Part shown: piece after piece, positions 1 to 8,412 of the stretch
How the letters are laid out: each line of letters starts with the position of its first letter
Position numbering within the stretch: position 1 is the first letter of the stretch
Assembly: GCF_005889735.1 (NCBI RefSeq)
Contig: NZ_VCKY01000038.1
Location: forward strand, 1-56,332
Origin: Nonomuraea turkmeniaca
GTDB taxonomy: Bacteria; Actinomycetota; Actinomycetes; Streptosporangiales; Streptosporangiaceae
Reading direction: 5' to 3'
DNA length: 56,332 bases
Notes under the pieces: model-generated
Database searches by the model: none
What the model saw: the letters and a program-made list of their open reading frames with translations, nothing else
Told to the model about the DNA's origin: nothing
Program-made: the position numbers and the translations under genes

Positions 1-210
1 ATAAGAGACAGCTCCCCCATAGGGGCGCCAACCAGCCCCCTAGGCCCTCAGCCTTCGCAACGCACGCCCCGCACACCGGGAGCCCCCGCTTACGGCACCC
101 CTACACCGCCCCAGGTCACACGCCCGCACGGGCAGACACGCGCATGGGCCTTCACGCGCCGGTGCGGCGGGAGGCATGCGGCGGGGCGTCCGGCGCACCG
201 GCGGCCCCCG

Positions 211-244
211 TAAAGAAGGAAGTCCTCAGGCTTCTGTGAAGCCT
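211..244 (-). terminator. Hairpin terminator overlapping the malic enzyme stop codon
   Basis: A perfect 7-bp stem with a 3-nt loop (AGGCTTC tgt GAAGCCT, 228-244) covers the last codons. On the minus strand it is followed by a pyrimidine-rich run (CTTCCTTCTTT, 212-222). A second 10-bp perfect stem (157-166 with 194-203) sits just downstream and may back it up. Confidence 0.5.
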
Positions 245-1635
245 CTCGCCCGGCCGCCCGCGGACTCGCGGACGGCGGCGGCAACCGCCCCCGCGACGTC
301 CGGGTGGAACACGCTGGGAACGATGTAGTTGGGCCCCAGCTCCTCCGGCGTGACGACCGCCGCCAACGCACGGGCCGCCGCCAGCAACATCTCCTGCGTC
401 ACCCCACCCGCCTGGGCATCCAGCAGCCCCCGGAAGACACCGGGGAAAGCCAGCACGTTGTTGATCTGGTTGGGGTAGTCGGACCGCCCGGTGGCCACCA
501 CGGCCGCGTGCTCCCGCGCGTCGTCTGGCGACACCTCAGGCTCCGGATTGGCCAGCGCGAACACCACCGCGTCGTCGGTCATGGTCGCGATGTCGTCCCC
601 GGTCAGGATCCCCGGCGCGGACACCCCGACGAACACGTCGGCACCCTTGACCGCCCCCCGCAGGTCCCCGGCGTACCCTTCGGCGTTGGTGTGCTCGGCG
701 ATCCACCGCAGCGACTCGTCGAGGTCGTCGCGCCCCTTGTGCACCGCCCCCAGGTAGTCGCAGACGATCAGGTTACGCGCGCCCGCCGCCAGCAGCAGCC
801 GCAGCACGGCGTTGCCCGCCGCACCCGCGCCGGCCATGGTGATCTTGACGGTCTCGAGGCTCTTGTTCACGACCCGCAGCGCGTTGGTCAGCGCCGCCAG
901 CACGCAGATCGCGGTCCCGTGCTGGTCGTCGTGGAAGACGGGGATGTCGAGCAGCTCGCGCAGCCGACGCTCCACCTCGAAGCAGCGCGGCGCCCCGATG
1001 TCCTCCAGGTTGATCCCGCCGAATCCGGGCGCGATCACCTGCACGGTGCGGACGATCTCGTCCACGTCCTGCGTGTCCAGGCAGATCGGCCAGGCGTCGA
1101 TGCCCGCGAACCGTTTGAACAGCGCCGCCTTGCCCTCCATGACCGGCAGCGCCGCCTCGGGGCCGATGTTGCCCAGCCCGAGCACGGCCGACCCGTCCGT
1201 GACGACGGCCACGGTGTTGCGCTTGATGGTCAGGCGCCGCGCGTCCTCCTTGTTGCGTGCGATCGCCATCGACACGCGGGCCACGCCCGGCGTGTACGCC
1301 ATCGACAGCTCGTCGCGGTTACGCAGCGGCACCTTCGACACCATCTCGATCTTGCCGCCGAGGTGCATGAGGAACGTGCGGTCGGACACCTTGTGGATGA
1401 CGACGCCCTCGACGGCCTCGAGCTGGTCGACGATGGCCTGGGCGTGGTCGGTGTCCCTGGCGGCGCAGGTCACGTCGATGCGGAGCTTTTCGTGGCCCGC
1501 GGTGGTGACGTCGAGAGCGGTGACCACGCCCCCGGCGGTCTCTACGGCGTGGGTGAGCAGGCTGACGGCCTTGCCGCCTGCGGGCACCTCGAGCCGCACG
1601 GTGATGGAGTACGACACACTAGGGACGGTCGCCAC
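226..1635 (-). CDS. NAD-type malic enzyme with N-terminal ACT domain
   Basis: Decarboxylates malate to pyruvate with reduction of NAD(P), a cytosolic anaplerotic step. About 469 residues. Residues 8-85 look like an ACT regulatory domain; the malic-enzyme N-terminal domain follows (YTPGVARV, then the metal-binding stretch around NLEDIGAPRCF and FHDDQHGTA), then a Rossmann NAD domain (GAGAAGNAV). I chose the GTG at 1635 because GAAGGAG lies 8 nt before it; an ATG 27 nt upstream has no ribosome site. ACT fusion is common in actinobacterial malic enzymes. It is the last gene before a terminator-like hairpin. The fold is sure; NAD versus NADP preference cannot be read safely. Confidence 0.93.
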   Translation of the reverse strand: MATVPSVSYSITVRLEVPAGGKAVSLLTHAVETAGGVVTALDVTTAGHEKLRIDVTCAARDTDHAQAIVDQLEAVEGVVIHKVSDRTFLMHLGGKIEMVSKVPLRNRDELSMAYTPGVARVSMAIARNKEDARRLTIKRNTVAVVTDGSAVLGLGNIGPEAALPVMEGKAALFKRFAGIDAWPICLDTQDVDEIVRTVQVIAPGFGGINLEDIGAPRCFEVERRLRELLDIPVFHDDQHGTAICVLAALTNALRVVNKSLETVKITMAGAGAAGNAVLRLLLAAGARNLIVCDYLGAVHKGRDDLDESLRWIAEHTNAEGYAGDLRGAVKGADVFVGVSAPGILTGDDIATMTDDAVVFALANPEPEVSPDDAREHAAVVATGRSDYPNQINNVLAFPGVFRGLLDAQAGGVTQEMLLAAARALAAVVTPEELGPNYIVPSVFHPDVAGAVAAAVRESAGGRARGFTEA

Positions 1636-1691
1636 GTCAATCGCTCCTTCGGGACTGACCAAGAAGTCCTCCCATGTTAGGGGGCGTTAGG

Positions 1692-2321
1692 TCAATCCAG
1701 TGCCTCGGCTGCCGTGGCGATCAGGTCGACGCACGTCGGAACGGGGATCGTGGTGCTGTCCACGACCAGATGATATTGACACGCGTCCGACGGATCAGTG
1801 CGGTAGAAGGTGCGCCAGTAGGCCATCCTGGCCCGGTCGTTGTCCTCGATGATCCGGCGGGCTTCGCGCTCGCTGACCTCGCCCAGCGTGGCCGTCTGCC
1901 GGATCCGGCGTTTGACCGGGGCGTCGAGCCGGACGTGCAGCGCGCCGGGGTGCTCGGCGAGGACCACCGCGCCGGCCCGGCCCAGGAAGACGCCACCCTG
2001 AATGCGGGCGGTCTCCCTCATCATGCGCTCGGTGCGGCGGACGAACTCCTCGGGCGCGAGCGGCATCGCGCCGGGAACATACATGTCCACGCCGCCGAAC
2101 GTGACCGTCGGAAGCCGCATCGCCCCCGACAACAGCCTGCCGAGGCCGTGCTCCGCACGGTCGTCGTGCGCGAGCGCCTCCTCCAGCGTGCAGCCGAGCT
2201 CCTGGGCGACGGCACTGGGAATGGCCCGGTCGACGAATGGCACGCCGAGGCGCTCGGCCACGGCCGGGCCGATCTGGCTCCCGGCCGTGCCGTATGTCGC
2301 CGATATGGTGACGACCCGCAT
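1692..2321 (-). CDS. Cytidylate kinase-like P-loop protein
   Basis: 209 residues of the cytidylate-kinase-like family (AAA/adenylate-kinase fold). The N-terminus MRVVTISATYGTAGSQIG carries the modified P-loop of this family (xxYGSGGSxIG in others; here the turn is GTAGSQIG). The C-terminal part has the Arg-rich lid-like segment (RARMAYWRTFYRTDPSD). Members are commonly annotated as cytidylate kinase-like proteins of unproven substrate and occur beside or inside membrane or stress operons. It starts 9 nt after the stop of the thioredoxin/TPR gene on the same strand, so the two are probably one transcript. The house copy of cmk is normally a different, larger-operon gene, so a nucleotide-kinase role is plausible but unproven. 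Confidence 0.8.
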   Translation of the reverse strand: MRVVTISATYGTAGSQIGPAVAERLGVPFVDRAIPSAVAQELGCTLEEALAHDDRAEHGLGRLLSGAMRLPTVTFGGVDMYVPGAMPLAPEEFVRRTERMMRETARIQGGVFLGRAGAVVLAEHPGALHVRLDAPVKRRIRQTATLGEVSEREARRIIEDNDRARMAYWRTFYRTDPSDACQYHLVVDSTTIPVPTCVDLIATAAEALD

Positions 2322-2330
2322 ATCCCCAGG

Positions 2331-3269
2331 TTAGAACAGGGCGCTCGCCAAAGCTCTACGCGCTTTCACCAAAGATGGGTCGTCGGCGGGCAACGCGTCG
2401 AACAGGCCGAGCAAATGACGCCTCGCCTTGTCCCGCTCGTCACCCGACGTGCGCTTGACCACGGCGATGACGCGGTCGAACGCCTCGTCCACCTGGCCCG
2501 ACAACATCTCCAGGTCGGCGGCGAGCAGGTGCGCGTCGATGTCGGCCGGGTCCTGCAGGCGCCGCTGGACGTCGGCGGGGTCGGCACTCTCCGCGCGCTT
2601 GATCAGATTGACACCGGCCAGGCCCATCTTGGCGTCCTCGTCGCCGGGCGCGCGGGCCAGCAGCCGCTGGTAGGCCTCCGCGGCCGCGTCGAGGTCGCCG
2701 CTCTCGATCGCCTGCTCCGCGGCGGCCAGGTCGGGGTCGGTGGGCGGGCCCGCGGGCGCCGCCTCCTCTTCGCCGGCCGCGGGCGGCCGGGCATCGGGGT
2801 TGGCCTCGTAGAACTGCTCGACCGCGCCCATCAGCTCGTCGAGCCAGCGGCGCACCTCCTGCTCGGGGAGCACCTGCTGGAAGCCGGTGACCGCCTGCCC
2901 CTGGAAGATGGCCAGCACGGTGGGGACGGCCTGCACGCGCAGCGCCTGAGCGATCTGCGGGCTGGCGTCCACGTTGACCTTGGCCAGCACGGCCCGGCCG
3001 CCCAGGTCGCCGACGACCTTCTCCAGCACCGGGCTCAGCTGAGCGCTGCCCGGTGCCCGGGGAGACCAGAGGTCGAGGACGACCGGCACCCTCATGGACC
3101 GGTCGATGACGTCGGTCGTGAAGGTCTCCTCGGTCACGTCGACGATCGAGCCTGGAGCACCCGCCTGGGGACCTGCCGCCTCCCGCCGGGCCTGCGCCTC
3201 CAGTGCCTGCTTGCGCGCGCCCAGATCCACCGCTCCGTAGAGCGACCCGGGCCTAGAGAAGTCCGCCAT
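2331..3269 (-). CDS. CnoX/YbbN-like thioredoxin-fold TPR protein
   Basis: About 312 residues. An N-terminal thioredoxin fold (VPVVLDLWSPRAPGSAQLSPVL, then VNVDASPQIAQALRVQAVPTVL with the cis-Pro) is followed by tetratricopeptide-like helices (residues 175-310). The usual CxxC is absent: the WAPWCGPC position reads WSPRAPGS, so it cannot act as a dithiol oxidoreductase. This matches the YbbN/CnoX family, where the fold serves as a chaperone holdase. The start is uncertain: ATG at 3269 or 3278, neither with a clear ribosome site; both overlap the end of the upstream marR gene, suggesting coupled translation. The cytidylate-kinase-like gene follows after 9 nt. Confidence 0.82.
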   Translation of the reverse strand: MADFSRPGSLYGAVDLGARKQALEAQARREAAGPQAGAPGSIVDVTEETFTTDVIDRSMRVPVVLDLWSPRAPGSAQLSPVLEKVVGDLGGRAVLAKVNVDASPQIAQALRVQAVPTVLAIFQGQAVTGFQQVLPEQEVRRWLDELMGAVEQFYEANPDARPPAAGEEEAAPAGPPTDPDLAAAEQAIESGDLDAAAEAYQRLLARAPGDEDAKMGLAGVNLIKRAESADPADVQRRLQDPADIDAHLLAADLEMLSGQVDEAFDRVIAVVKRTSGDERDKARRHLLGLFDALPADDPSLVKARRALASALF

Positions 3270-3804
3270 GCTCTTCATCTTGCCGTATGGACGGGCCCGC
3301 GAAGTCACCCGCCGCCACCCTGAGCGTGCGCAGCTGGTCGAACATCTGGTGGAGTTCGTTCTCGGCGTACATGCCGAGGCCGAATTCGGCGGCCATCAGG
3401 TCGCTGGTGGCCCGGCGTACGACCTCCCTGCCCGCGGGCGTGATCTCGGCCAGCACGCCGCGCCCGTCGCGCGGGTTGGGGAGGCGGCAGACGAATCCGG
3501 ATTTCTCCAGCCTGTCCACGGTGTTCGTGACACTCGTGGGATGGACCATGAGCCGTTCGCCGATCTTCGACAGCGGGAGCGCCCCTGTCCTGCTGAAGGT
3601 CAGCAGGACCAGCGCCTCGTATCGGGCGAAGGTCAGGTCATAGGGCTTCAGTAGCGAGTCGAGCTGCGACAGCAGGATCTGATGCGCTCTCATGATCGAG
3701 GTCACGGCCGCCATGGCGGCAGAGGGCCCGAAGTGCGCGCGCCAGCTCTCCGCGGCGCGGTCGATGGGGTCGAACGGCAGGTTGAGCGGCTTCGGCTGGG
3801 ACAC
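3253..3804 (-). CDS. MarR-family winged-helix regulator
   Basis: About 183 residues from the GTG at 3804. The winged helix is clear: helices through LTFARYEALVLLTFSRTGALPLSKIGERLMVHPTS (recognition helix VHPTSVTNTVDRLEKSGF) then the wing NPRDGRGVLAEITPAG. These are the standard MarR signatures; the protein should bind as a dimer to an inverted repeat. Upstream in-frame ATGs at 3897-3900 would add a basic, low-complexity extension and are less likely. The 3' end overlaps the thioredoxin/TPR gene by about 17 nt. It faces away from the membrane protein gene at 4033, so the 230 bp between could hold divergent promoters and its operator. Ligand unknown. Confidence 0.85.
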   Translation of the reverse strand: MSQPKPLNLPFDPIDRAAESWRAHFGPSAAMAAVTSIMRAHQILLSQLDSLLKPYDLTFARYEALVLLTFSRTGALPLSKIGERLMVHPTSVTNTVDRLEKSGFVCRLPNPRDGRGVLAEITPAGREVVRRATSDLMAAEFGLGMYAENELHQMFDQLRTLRVAAGDFAGPSIRQDEEHGGLL

Positions 3805-4032
3805 AGCGATACGGTAGCGCGCCTGTCGTCCCGTTTCGTTCCGACTACCTGGAGCGACAGGCCTTCTCGCTTGACCAAGAATCCGGACGTCAACCATCAC
3901 GCTCAGTTATGGTTCTCGTACGTATGGTGACGCGGAAGCCAAGTCGATCAGCCTGTGGGGACCGGCTGGACTGATCGTTTCCGTCTTGCCGAGGGGCACG
4001 GGGGTGCTTGATGAAATGCAACGGGACTAAGT

Positions 4033-6036
4033 GTGCGTGATCACGCGGGCGTTTCACGGGAGGAGCTGAAACAGAGCGCGGCCGTCACGGTTGCCGTGCT
4101 GCTGGCTGTCGGCCTGGTAGCGGCGTGGAACATCCTCATTCCAGGCGTCGACGCGTGGGAGAACATCGTGGCCGCGGTCATCGGCTCGCTCCGGTTGACC
4201 GGACCCGTGGCCGCGGCCTTCGCCGCATGGGTGGCGTTGCGTAAGCGCAGGGCGCTACGCGGCCGCTCGCTCACGACGTGGCGGGCGCTCAAGGCGCCGC
4301 TGGCGATCGTGGTGGTGGTTCTCGGGTCGTTCGGGGCGACGGTGCTGGTGCTGGCGGTCAAGACGGTGCTGACCGACCAGGCGGGCCGGCTGAGCCTGTC
4401 GGGGCTGGGCATGGGCATGGCGGGGCTGGCGCTGTACTCGGTGATCGGGTGGGTGGCCGGATGGGTGCTGCCCAGGTCGTTCACGCCGCCGCTGGCCGGG
4501 CTGGCCTGCTACGGAGCGTTCTCGTGGCTGGCCGACGACCGGGGCTGGGCGGACAAGCTGGCGCCCGGCACCGGTGAGCCGTACGACCTGTTCCAGGGGC
4601 TGAGCGGGGCGCCGTTCTTCGACCAGACGATCTGGCTGCTGGGCATCACCGCGGCGCTGCTGCTCGGCTGGGCGGCGCTGGTGACGCGGCAGGCGCTGGT
4701 GCTGGCGTGCGCGCTGCTGGCGGTGCTGGCCGCGGGGATGGGTGTGTCGCGGGTGCTGACGCAGACCCGGCCGGCCGCGGCCGAGGACATCGCGTACAGC
4801 TGCCAGGAGTGGCCGATCACGGTGTGTGTTCATCCGGGGATGCGGGCGGGGCTGACCGAGCTGGGGGCGGCGTTCACGCAGATCGCCTCGCGGCTGGCCG
4901 GGACGCCGGCGGCGTTCACGCGGGTGGAGCAGCGGCCGCTGGGCGACCAGCTGAAGCCGTCGAGCGGGCTGGCGCCGATTCACGTGCCCGATCTCTCCGC
5001 GGGGTTCGCGGAGGAGGCGGCGTACGAGTACATCGAGTCGCTGGCCGCCAAGTGCCCCGGCACGGTGGCGGAGGGCTACCGGGAGATCGTGATGGCCTGG
5101 CTGCGCGGGGAGCCGCTGCCCGGTGGGCCGCTGCCGGAGCACCAGTACGCGGCGTCGTGGTTCTCGTGGCTGAGCGAGCACCAACGGCGGGAGTGGTTGC
5201 GGATGTTCTACAGCGACTTCCAGAACTGCGGGCTGTCGAGCACGCACTTCGGCGGCGGCCCGGCGCGGCCCCAGCTGGCGTCGCCGTCGGTACGACCGAT
5301 GCCGGAATCCACCCAGGTGTATCCGGTGTACCCGGACCCCTCGGGCACGCCGACGGCGAGCACGGTCCCCGGCACGCTGGGGCCGGGCGCCGCGACGGGG
5401 TGGACGCCGCCGCAGGCCGCCGCGCAATGGACGCCGCCCGGGCAGTCGTTCGCGGACGGCGGCGCGGCGCCCGGACCGGGGCACACGGCCGGGGGCGCGG
5501 CACGTGCCGCCGGCCCGTCCGGGACGGCCGGTGCCACGCCGGTCGCGGCGGGATGGGCGACGCCGGGCGCGCCGACCGCCGGGTGGGCGTCGCACACGTC
5601 GCAGGGCGCCGGGTCACAGGGCGGGTCGTATGGGGGCGGGGCACACGGCGGGCAGAGCACCATGCCGTACGCCGGTCACAACGGTGGGCCCCACGGTGGA
5701 TCCCACGGTGGGCAAGGCGCCGGGCCGCACGGTGTGCGAGGCAGCGGACCGCATGGCGGGCCCGCCGGCCGGGCGCTGAGCGGCCCAGCCGATGGGTCGC
5801 CTGGCGGCGGGCCTGGTGCCCAGGCACTGGGCGCCCCGGCCGACGAGTCGCCGGGCGGCGGGGCCGGCGCCCGGGACGGGAGCGGGTCGCCGGGCCATGG
5901 GCGGCAGCAGGGCGGTGGACAGCGCAGCTGGTCGCGGATGACGTCCGAGGCCGGGTGGGCGCCCGGCATGTCCGGCTCTGGGTGGGGACCCGCAGTCGTG
6001 GCGGAATCGGAGATGTCACCAAACAGCTGGCAATGA
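4033..6036 (+). CDS. Polytopic membrane protein with Gly/His/Pro-rich tail
   Basis: 667 residues, not assigned to a family with confidence. Residues 13-240 hold six or seven hydrophobic segments. A conserved-looking globular part follows (about 255-400, with YSCQEWPITVCVHPGM and several Cys), resembling the extracytoplasmic domain seen after ABC-2-like permeases in other actinomycetes. Residues 410-667 are disordered: Pro/Thr/Ser first, then Gly/His-rich (repeated GGPHGGSHGG and HGG/GPHG units) and a repeated PADxSPGGG motif. The start is a GTG at 4033 with no obvious ribosome site. A 9-codon ATG frame (4011-4040) ends across this start. The DUF4230 gene begins 28 nt later, so they probably share a transcript. 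Confidence 0.75.
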   Translation: MRDHAGVSREELKQSAAVTVAVLLAVGLVAAWNILIPGVDAWENIVAAVIGSLRLTGPVAAAFAAWVALRKRRALRGRSLTTWRALKAPLAIVVVVLGSFGATVLVLAVKTVLTDQAGRLSLSGLGMGMAGLALYSVIGWVAGWVLPRSFTPPLAGLACYGAFSWLADDRGWADKLAPGTGEPYDLFQGLSGAPFFDQTIWLLGITAALLLGWAALVTRQALVLACALLAVLAAGMGVSRVLTQTRPAAAEDIAYSCQEWPITVCVHPGMRAGLTELGAAFTQIASRLAGTPAAFTRVEQRPLGDQLKPSSGLAPIHVPDLSAGFAEEAAYEYIESLAAKCPGTVAEGYREIVMAWLRGEPLPGGPLPEHQYAASWFSWLSEHQRREWLRMFYSDFQNCGLSSTHFGGGPARPQLASPSVRPMPESTQVYPVYPDPSGTPTASTVPGTLGPGAATGWTPPQAAAQWTPPGQSFADGGAAPGPGHTAGGAARAAGPSGTAGATPVAAGWATPGAPTAGWASHTSQGAGSQGGSYGGGAHGGQSTMPYAGHNGGPHGGSHGGQGAGPHGVRGSGPHGGPAGRALSGPADGSPGGGPGAQALGAPADESPGGGAGARDGSGSPGHGRQQGGGQRSWSRMTSEAGWAPGMSGSGWGPAVVAESEMSPNSWQ

Positions 6037-6064
6037 TGATCGGCCAGCGGGTAGTCATGCGGGC

Positions 6065-6736
6065 ATGACGACTTCCCGTACGACGTCGCCCGAGGTCATT
6101 CCCGGGCGGCGCCGCAGGTGGCGATATGTGGCGGGTTTCCTGGTCCTGACGGTTCTGCTCGTGGTGGCCGGCCGCCTGGCCTGGACCTGGCTCAACCCGA
6201 TGGGCGAACAGACCATCGACCGCAGCCAGCCGGTGCTGCTGCAGTCGATCAAGGATCTGAGCCGGTTCGAGGCCGCGACGGGGAACTTCCAGGTGGTCGT
6301 GGACCTGGAGAAGGACGCGAACTTCCTGCCCGACGCGATCAAAGGCACCAGGACGTTGTTCGTCGGGGCCGGCGGTGTGGACGCGTACGTCGACTTCTCC
6401 GCCATGGCGACGAACGCGGTGACGGTCTCGGAGGACCGTACCGAGGCGACCATCCGCCTCCCGCGCGCCCAGTTGGAGAAGCCGAACCTGGACAACAACC
6501 GCTCGTACGTGTTCGCGCAGCAGCGCGGCCTGTTCGACCGCGTCCAGGACTTCCTGTCGGGCTCCCCGGGCGACCAGCGCGAGCTCTACCTGCTCGCCGA
6601 GAAGAAGATCACCGAGGCGGCGGTGGCCAGCGACCTGCGGGCGAGGGCCGACGCCAACACCAAGGCGATGCTCTCGGGCATGCTCAAGTCGCTCGGTTTC
6701 ACGAAGGTCACGGTCAAGTTCACCGATGAGCCCTAG
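6065..6736 (+). CDS. DUF4230-family membrane-anchored protein
   Basis: 223 residues. A basic N-terminus (GRRRRWRYV) precedes one transmembrane helix (about 22-43: VAGFLVLTVLLVVAGRLAW). The rest is a DUF4230 domain facing outside: SRFEAATGNFQVVVDLEKDANFLP, then the FVGAGGVDAYVDF stretch, and a C-terminal amphipathic region ending LKSLGFTKVTVKF. Function of the family is unknown. It follows the membrane protein at 4033 by 28 nt on the same strand and is followed by non-coding sequence before a 50-residue gene. Confidence 0.88.
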   Translation: MTTSRTTSPEVIPGRRRRWRYVAGFLVLTVLLVVAGRLAWTWLNPMGEQTIDRSQPVLLQSIKDLSRFEAATGNFQVVVDLEKDANFLPDAIKGTRTLFVGAGGVDAYVDFSAMATNAVTVSEDRTEATIRLPRAQLEKPNLDNNRSYVFAQQRGLFDRVQDFLSGSPGDQRELYLLAEKKITEAAVASDLRARADANTKAMLSGMLKSLGFTKVTVKFTDEP

Positions 6737-6795
6737 GCCGCTCTCACAGCCGCCTTAGGCCCCTGTGCACGCACCTAAGTACCCCCCGAGATGGC

Positions 6796-6824
6796 CATAC
6801 GCCCGGAGATAAGGCATACGCCCG
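6796..6824. repeat. Short direct repeat upstream of the 50-residue gene
   Basis: CATACGCCCG occurs at 6796-6805 and again at 6815-6824, exactly 19 bp apart (about two helical turns). It lies about 75-105 bp before the ATG at 6900 and could be a regulator or promoter element; no protein can be assigned. Confidence 0.4.
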
Positions 6825-6899
6825 ATGTGCCGGGGAGGGCCTTAGGAGGAGTTTTAAGAGTGCAGACAAAGGCAACGCACTCAGCACAGGAGCACTCGG

Positions 6900-7052
6900 A
6901 TGAACGCCGAACTCGAATACTCGATCATGCAGCACCGCGCCTCCGAACTTCGCCGGGCCGCCGCCGAGCACCGGCGCGTCCGCGAGGTCGCGAAGGGCTC
7001 GCGGTCCGAGCGCCGTCACCGCTCGATCTTCGCCAAGCTCCTCGCGTCATGA
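6900..7052 (+). CDS. Small basic protein, 50 residues
   Basis: Predicted MNAELEYSIMQHRASELRRA... ending SIFAKLLAS. It starts at ATG 6900 with CAGGAG 8 nt upstream, a good ribosome site. The sequence is one long amphipathic, Arg-rich helix (Arg/Lys about a quarter) with no Cys and no signal peptide. Short proteins of the pattern MN.EL.Y.LM..R..EL...A are widespread in actinomycetes and unnamed; assignment here is from memory of that pattern. A strong hairpin follows 11 nt after the stop, consistent with a monocistronic message. Function unknown. Confidence 0.72.
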   Translation: MNAELEYSIMQHRASELRRAAAEHRRVREVAKGSRSERRHRSIFAKLLAS

Positions 7053-7063
7053 CCGCCCACAAG

Positions 7064-7097
7064 CAGCCCGGCCGCATCCTCCCTCGCGGCCGGGCTG
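7064..7097 (+). terminator. Strong GC hairpin after the 50-residue gene
   Basis: Perfect 12-bp stem CAGCCCGGCCGC (7064-7075) with GCGGCCGGGCTG (7086-7097) and a 10-nt loop. There is no U-run, as is usual for actinomycete terminators. It sits 11 nt past the stop codon. Confidence 0.7.
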
Positions 7098-7213
7098 AAC
7101 AGCCCCCGTAAGGGGGCCGCTCGGAGCCGAATTCCTGGTCTCGGCGACGGGTGATGCGTTACCGAGCCCCGGTCCCTGGTCGGACCGGGGCATCGCGCCG
7201 TCCGGGGCCCGTC

Positions 7214-8182
7214 TCACACGGTGATGACCATCTTGCCGCGCGCGTGGCCCTTGGCGAGCTCGCGGATTGCCTCCGGCACGTCGCCCAGCGAGTACGTCTT
7301 CTCGACCACAGGCACGATCTTTCCGTCCCCCGCCAGCTCCGCCAGAGTCTCCAGGCTCTCCCGCTTGGGAAAGGCGAAGACGCCGCGCAGCCTCTGGCGG
7401 GTGAACGGCCCGAGCAGGACCGTGCGGAGCAGCCGATCCATCCCCGACAGCCACCGGCCGCCCCCTTCGCCGCCGATGATGACGAACGTCCCGCGAAGGG
7501 TGAGCGCCCGCCTGAGATGGGACAGCGAGCGGTTGCCCGCGGTGTCCAGGATGAGGTCGTAGTGGCGCTTGCCGTCGGCGAAGTCCTCCTCGGTGTAGTC
7601 GATGACGTCGACCGCGCCGATCGACCGTACGAGCGCCACCTTGGACGTGCTGCACACGCCGGTGACCTCCGCGCCGAACACCTTGGCCAGCTGCACCGCG
7701 AACGTCCCCACACCCCCGCCGGCGCCGATGACCAGGACCCGCTGCCCCCTCCGCACGCGCCCGACGTCGCGCAGCGCCATCAGCGCGGTCATCCCCGACG
7801 TCGGCAGCGCCGCCGCCTGCTCGAACGTCACGTTCTCCGGGATCGGCGCGAGCCTGTCCTGCGGGGTGCGCGCGAGCTCGGCGTAGGCGCCGCCGCACGT
7901 GCCGAACACCCGGTCGCCCGCCGCGAACCTGGTGACGCCGGCGCCGACGGCCACCACCTCCCCCGCGACGTCGCCGCCCATCCAGGGGCTCCTTGGCGCG
8001 CGCAGACCGGTGGCGACGCGCATGAGGTACGGCACACCCTCCAGCATGTGCCAGACGCCCATGTCGACACCGGCCGCGCGGACACGTAACAGCACGTCGT
8101 CGTCGCCGGGCACCGGATCGTCGACCTCACTGAGGCCGAGGACGTCGGCCGAGCCGTACCCGCTCCGGGTGATCGCCTTCAT
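7214..8182 (-). CDS. MDR-family NAD(P)-dependent oxidoreductase (quinone-reductase-like)
   Basis: 322 residues. The N-terminal GroES-like domain (residues 1-120: MKAITRSGYGSADVLGLSEV, MGGDVAGEVVAVGAGV) lacks the Zn-ligand set of classic alcohol dehydrogenases. The Rossmann domain has GAGGGVGTFAVQLAK (about 150) and the sugar-binding region of NADPH. Family: medium-chain dehydrogenase/reductase, quinone-oxidoreductase or enone-reductase branch. The start at 8182 has AGGAG 6 nt upstream and shares ATGA with the stop of the XRE gene, so translation is coupled. It is the last gene of a three-gene operon; its substrate cannot be told from sequence. The stop at 7214 is followed by about 110 nt without a gene. 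Confidence 0.9.
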   Translation of the reverse strand: MKAITRSGYGSADVLGLSEVDDPVPGDDDVLLRVRAAGVDMGVWHMLEGVPYLMRVATGLRAPRSPWMGGDVAGEVVAVGAGVTRFAAGDRVFGTCGGAYAELARTPQDRLAPIPENVTFEQAAALPTSGMTALMALRDVGRVRRGQRVLVIGAGGGVGTFAVQLAKVFGAEVTGVCSTSKVALVRSIGAVDVIDYTEEDFADGKRHYDLILDTAGNRSLSHLRRALTLRGTFVIIGGEGGGRWLSGMDRLLRTVLLGPFTRQRLRGVFAFPKRESLETLAELAGDGKIVPVVEKTYSLGDVPEAIRELAKGHARGKMVITV

Positions 8183-8412
8183 GATTTCTCCTGTTCGAGG
8201 TCCGGGTACTGGAACACGTCGTCGAGCGGCACGCCGAACACCCGCGCGATCTGGAACGCCACCTCCAGAGAAGGCGAGTAACGGCTCTGTTCGATGGCGA
8301 TGATGGTCTGCCTGGTGACACCGACGCGGTCGGCCAGCTCGGCCTGCGTCATCTCGCCGTGCGCGAACCGCAGGGCGCGGATGGAGTTCGTGACCTTCGT
8401 GGACTTCACCAT
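8179..8412 (-). CDS. XRE/Cro-type HTH regulator, 77 residues
   Basis: Very short regulator consisting almost only of the helix-turn-helix: MTQAELADRVGVTRQTIIAIEQSRYSPSLEVAFQIARVFGVPLDDVF. This is the YgzD/YozG-like group of mini-XRE proteins that sit with small membrane proteins in many bacteria. It begins at ATG 8412, overlapping the end of the membrane protein gene by 7 nt, and its stop overlaps the oxidoreductase start by 4 nt. Both overlaps suggest one polycistronic message. The AGACAT-N-ATGTCT palindrome at 8856-8868, over the operon promoter, is the natural candidate for its binding site (inference). Confidence 0.92.
   Translation of the reverse strand: MVKSTKVTNSIRALRFAHGEMTQAELADRVGVTRQTIIAIEQSRYSPSLEVAFQIARVFGVPLDDVFQYPDLEQEKS

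Noticed and set aside
1..225. Short plus-strand frame at the left edge (90-371)
   Set aside because: No ribosome site or signature; composition follows the GC content. I see only terminator-like hairpins here.
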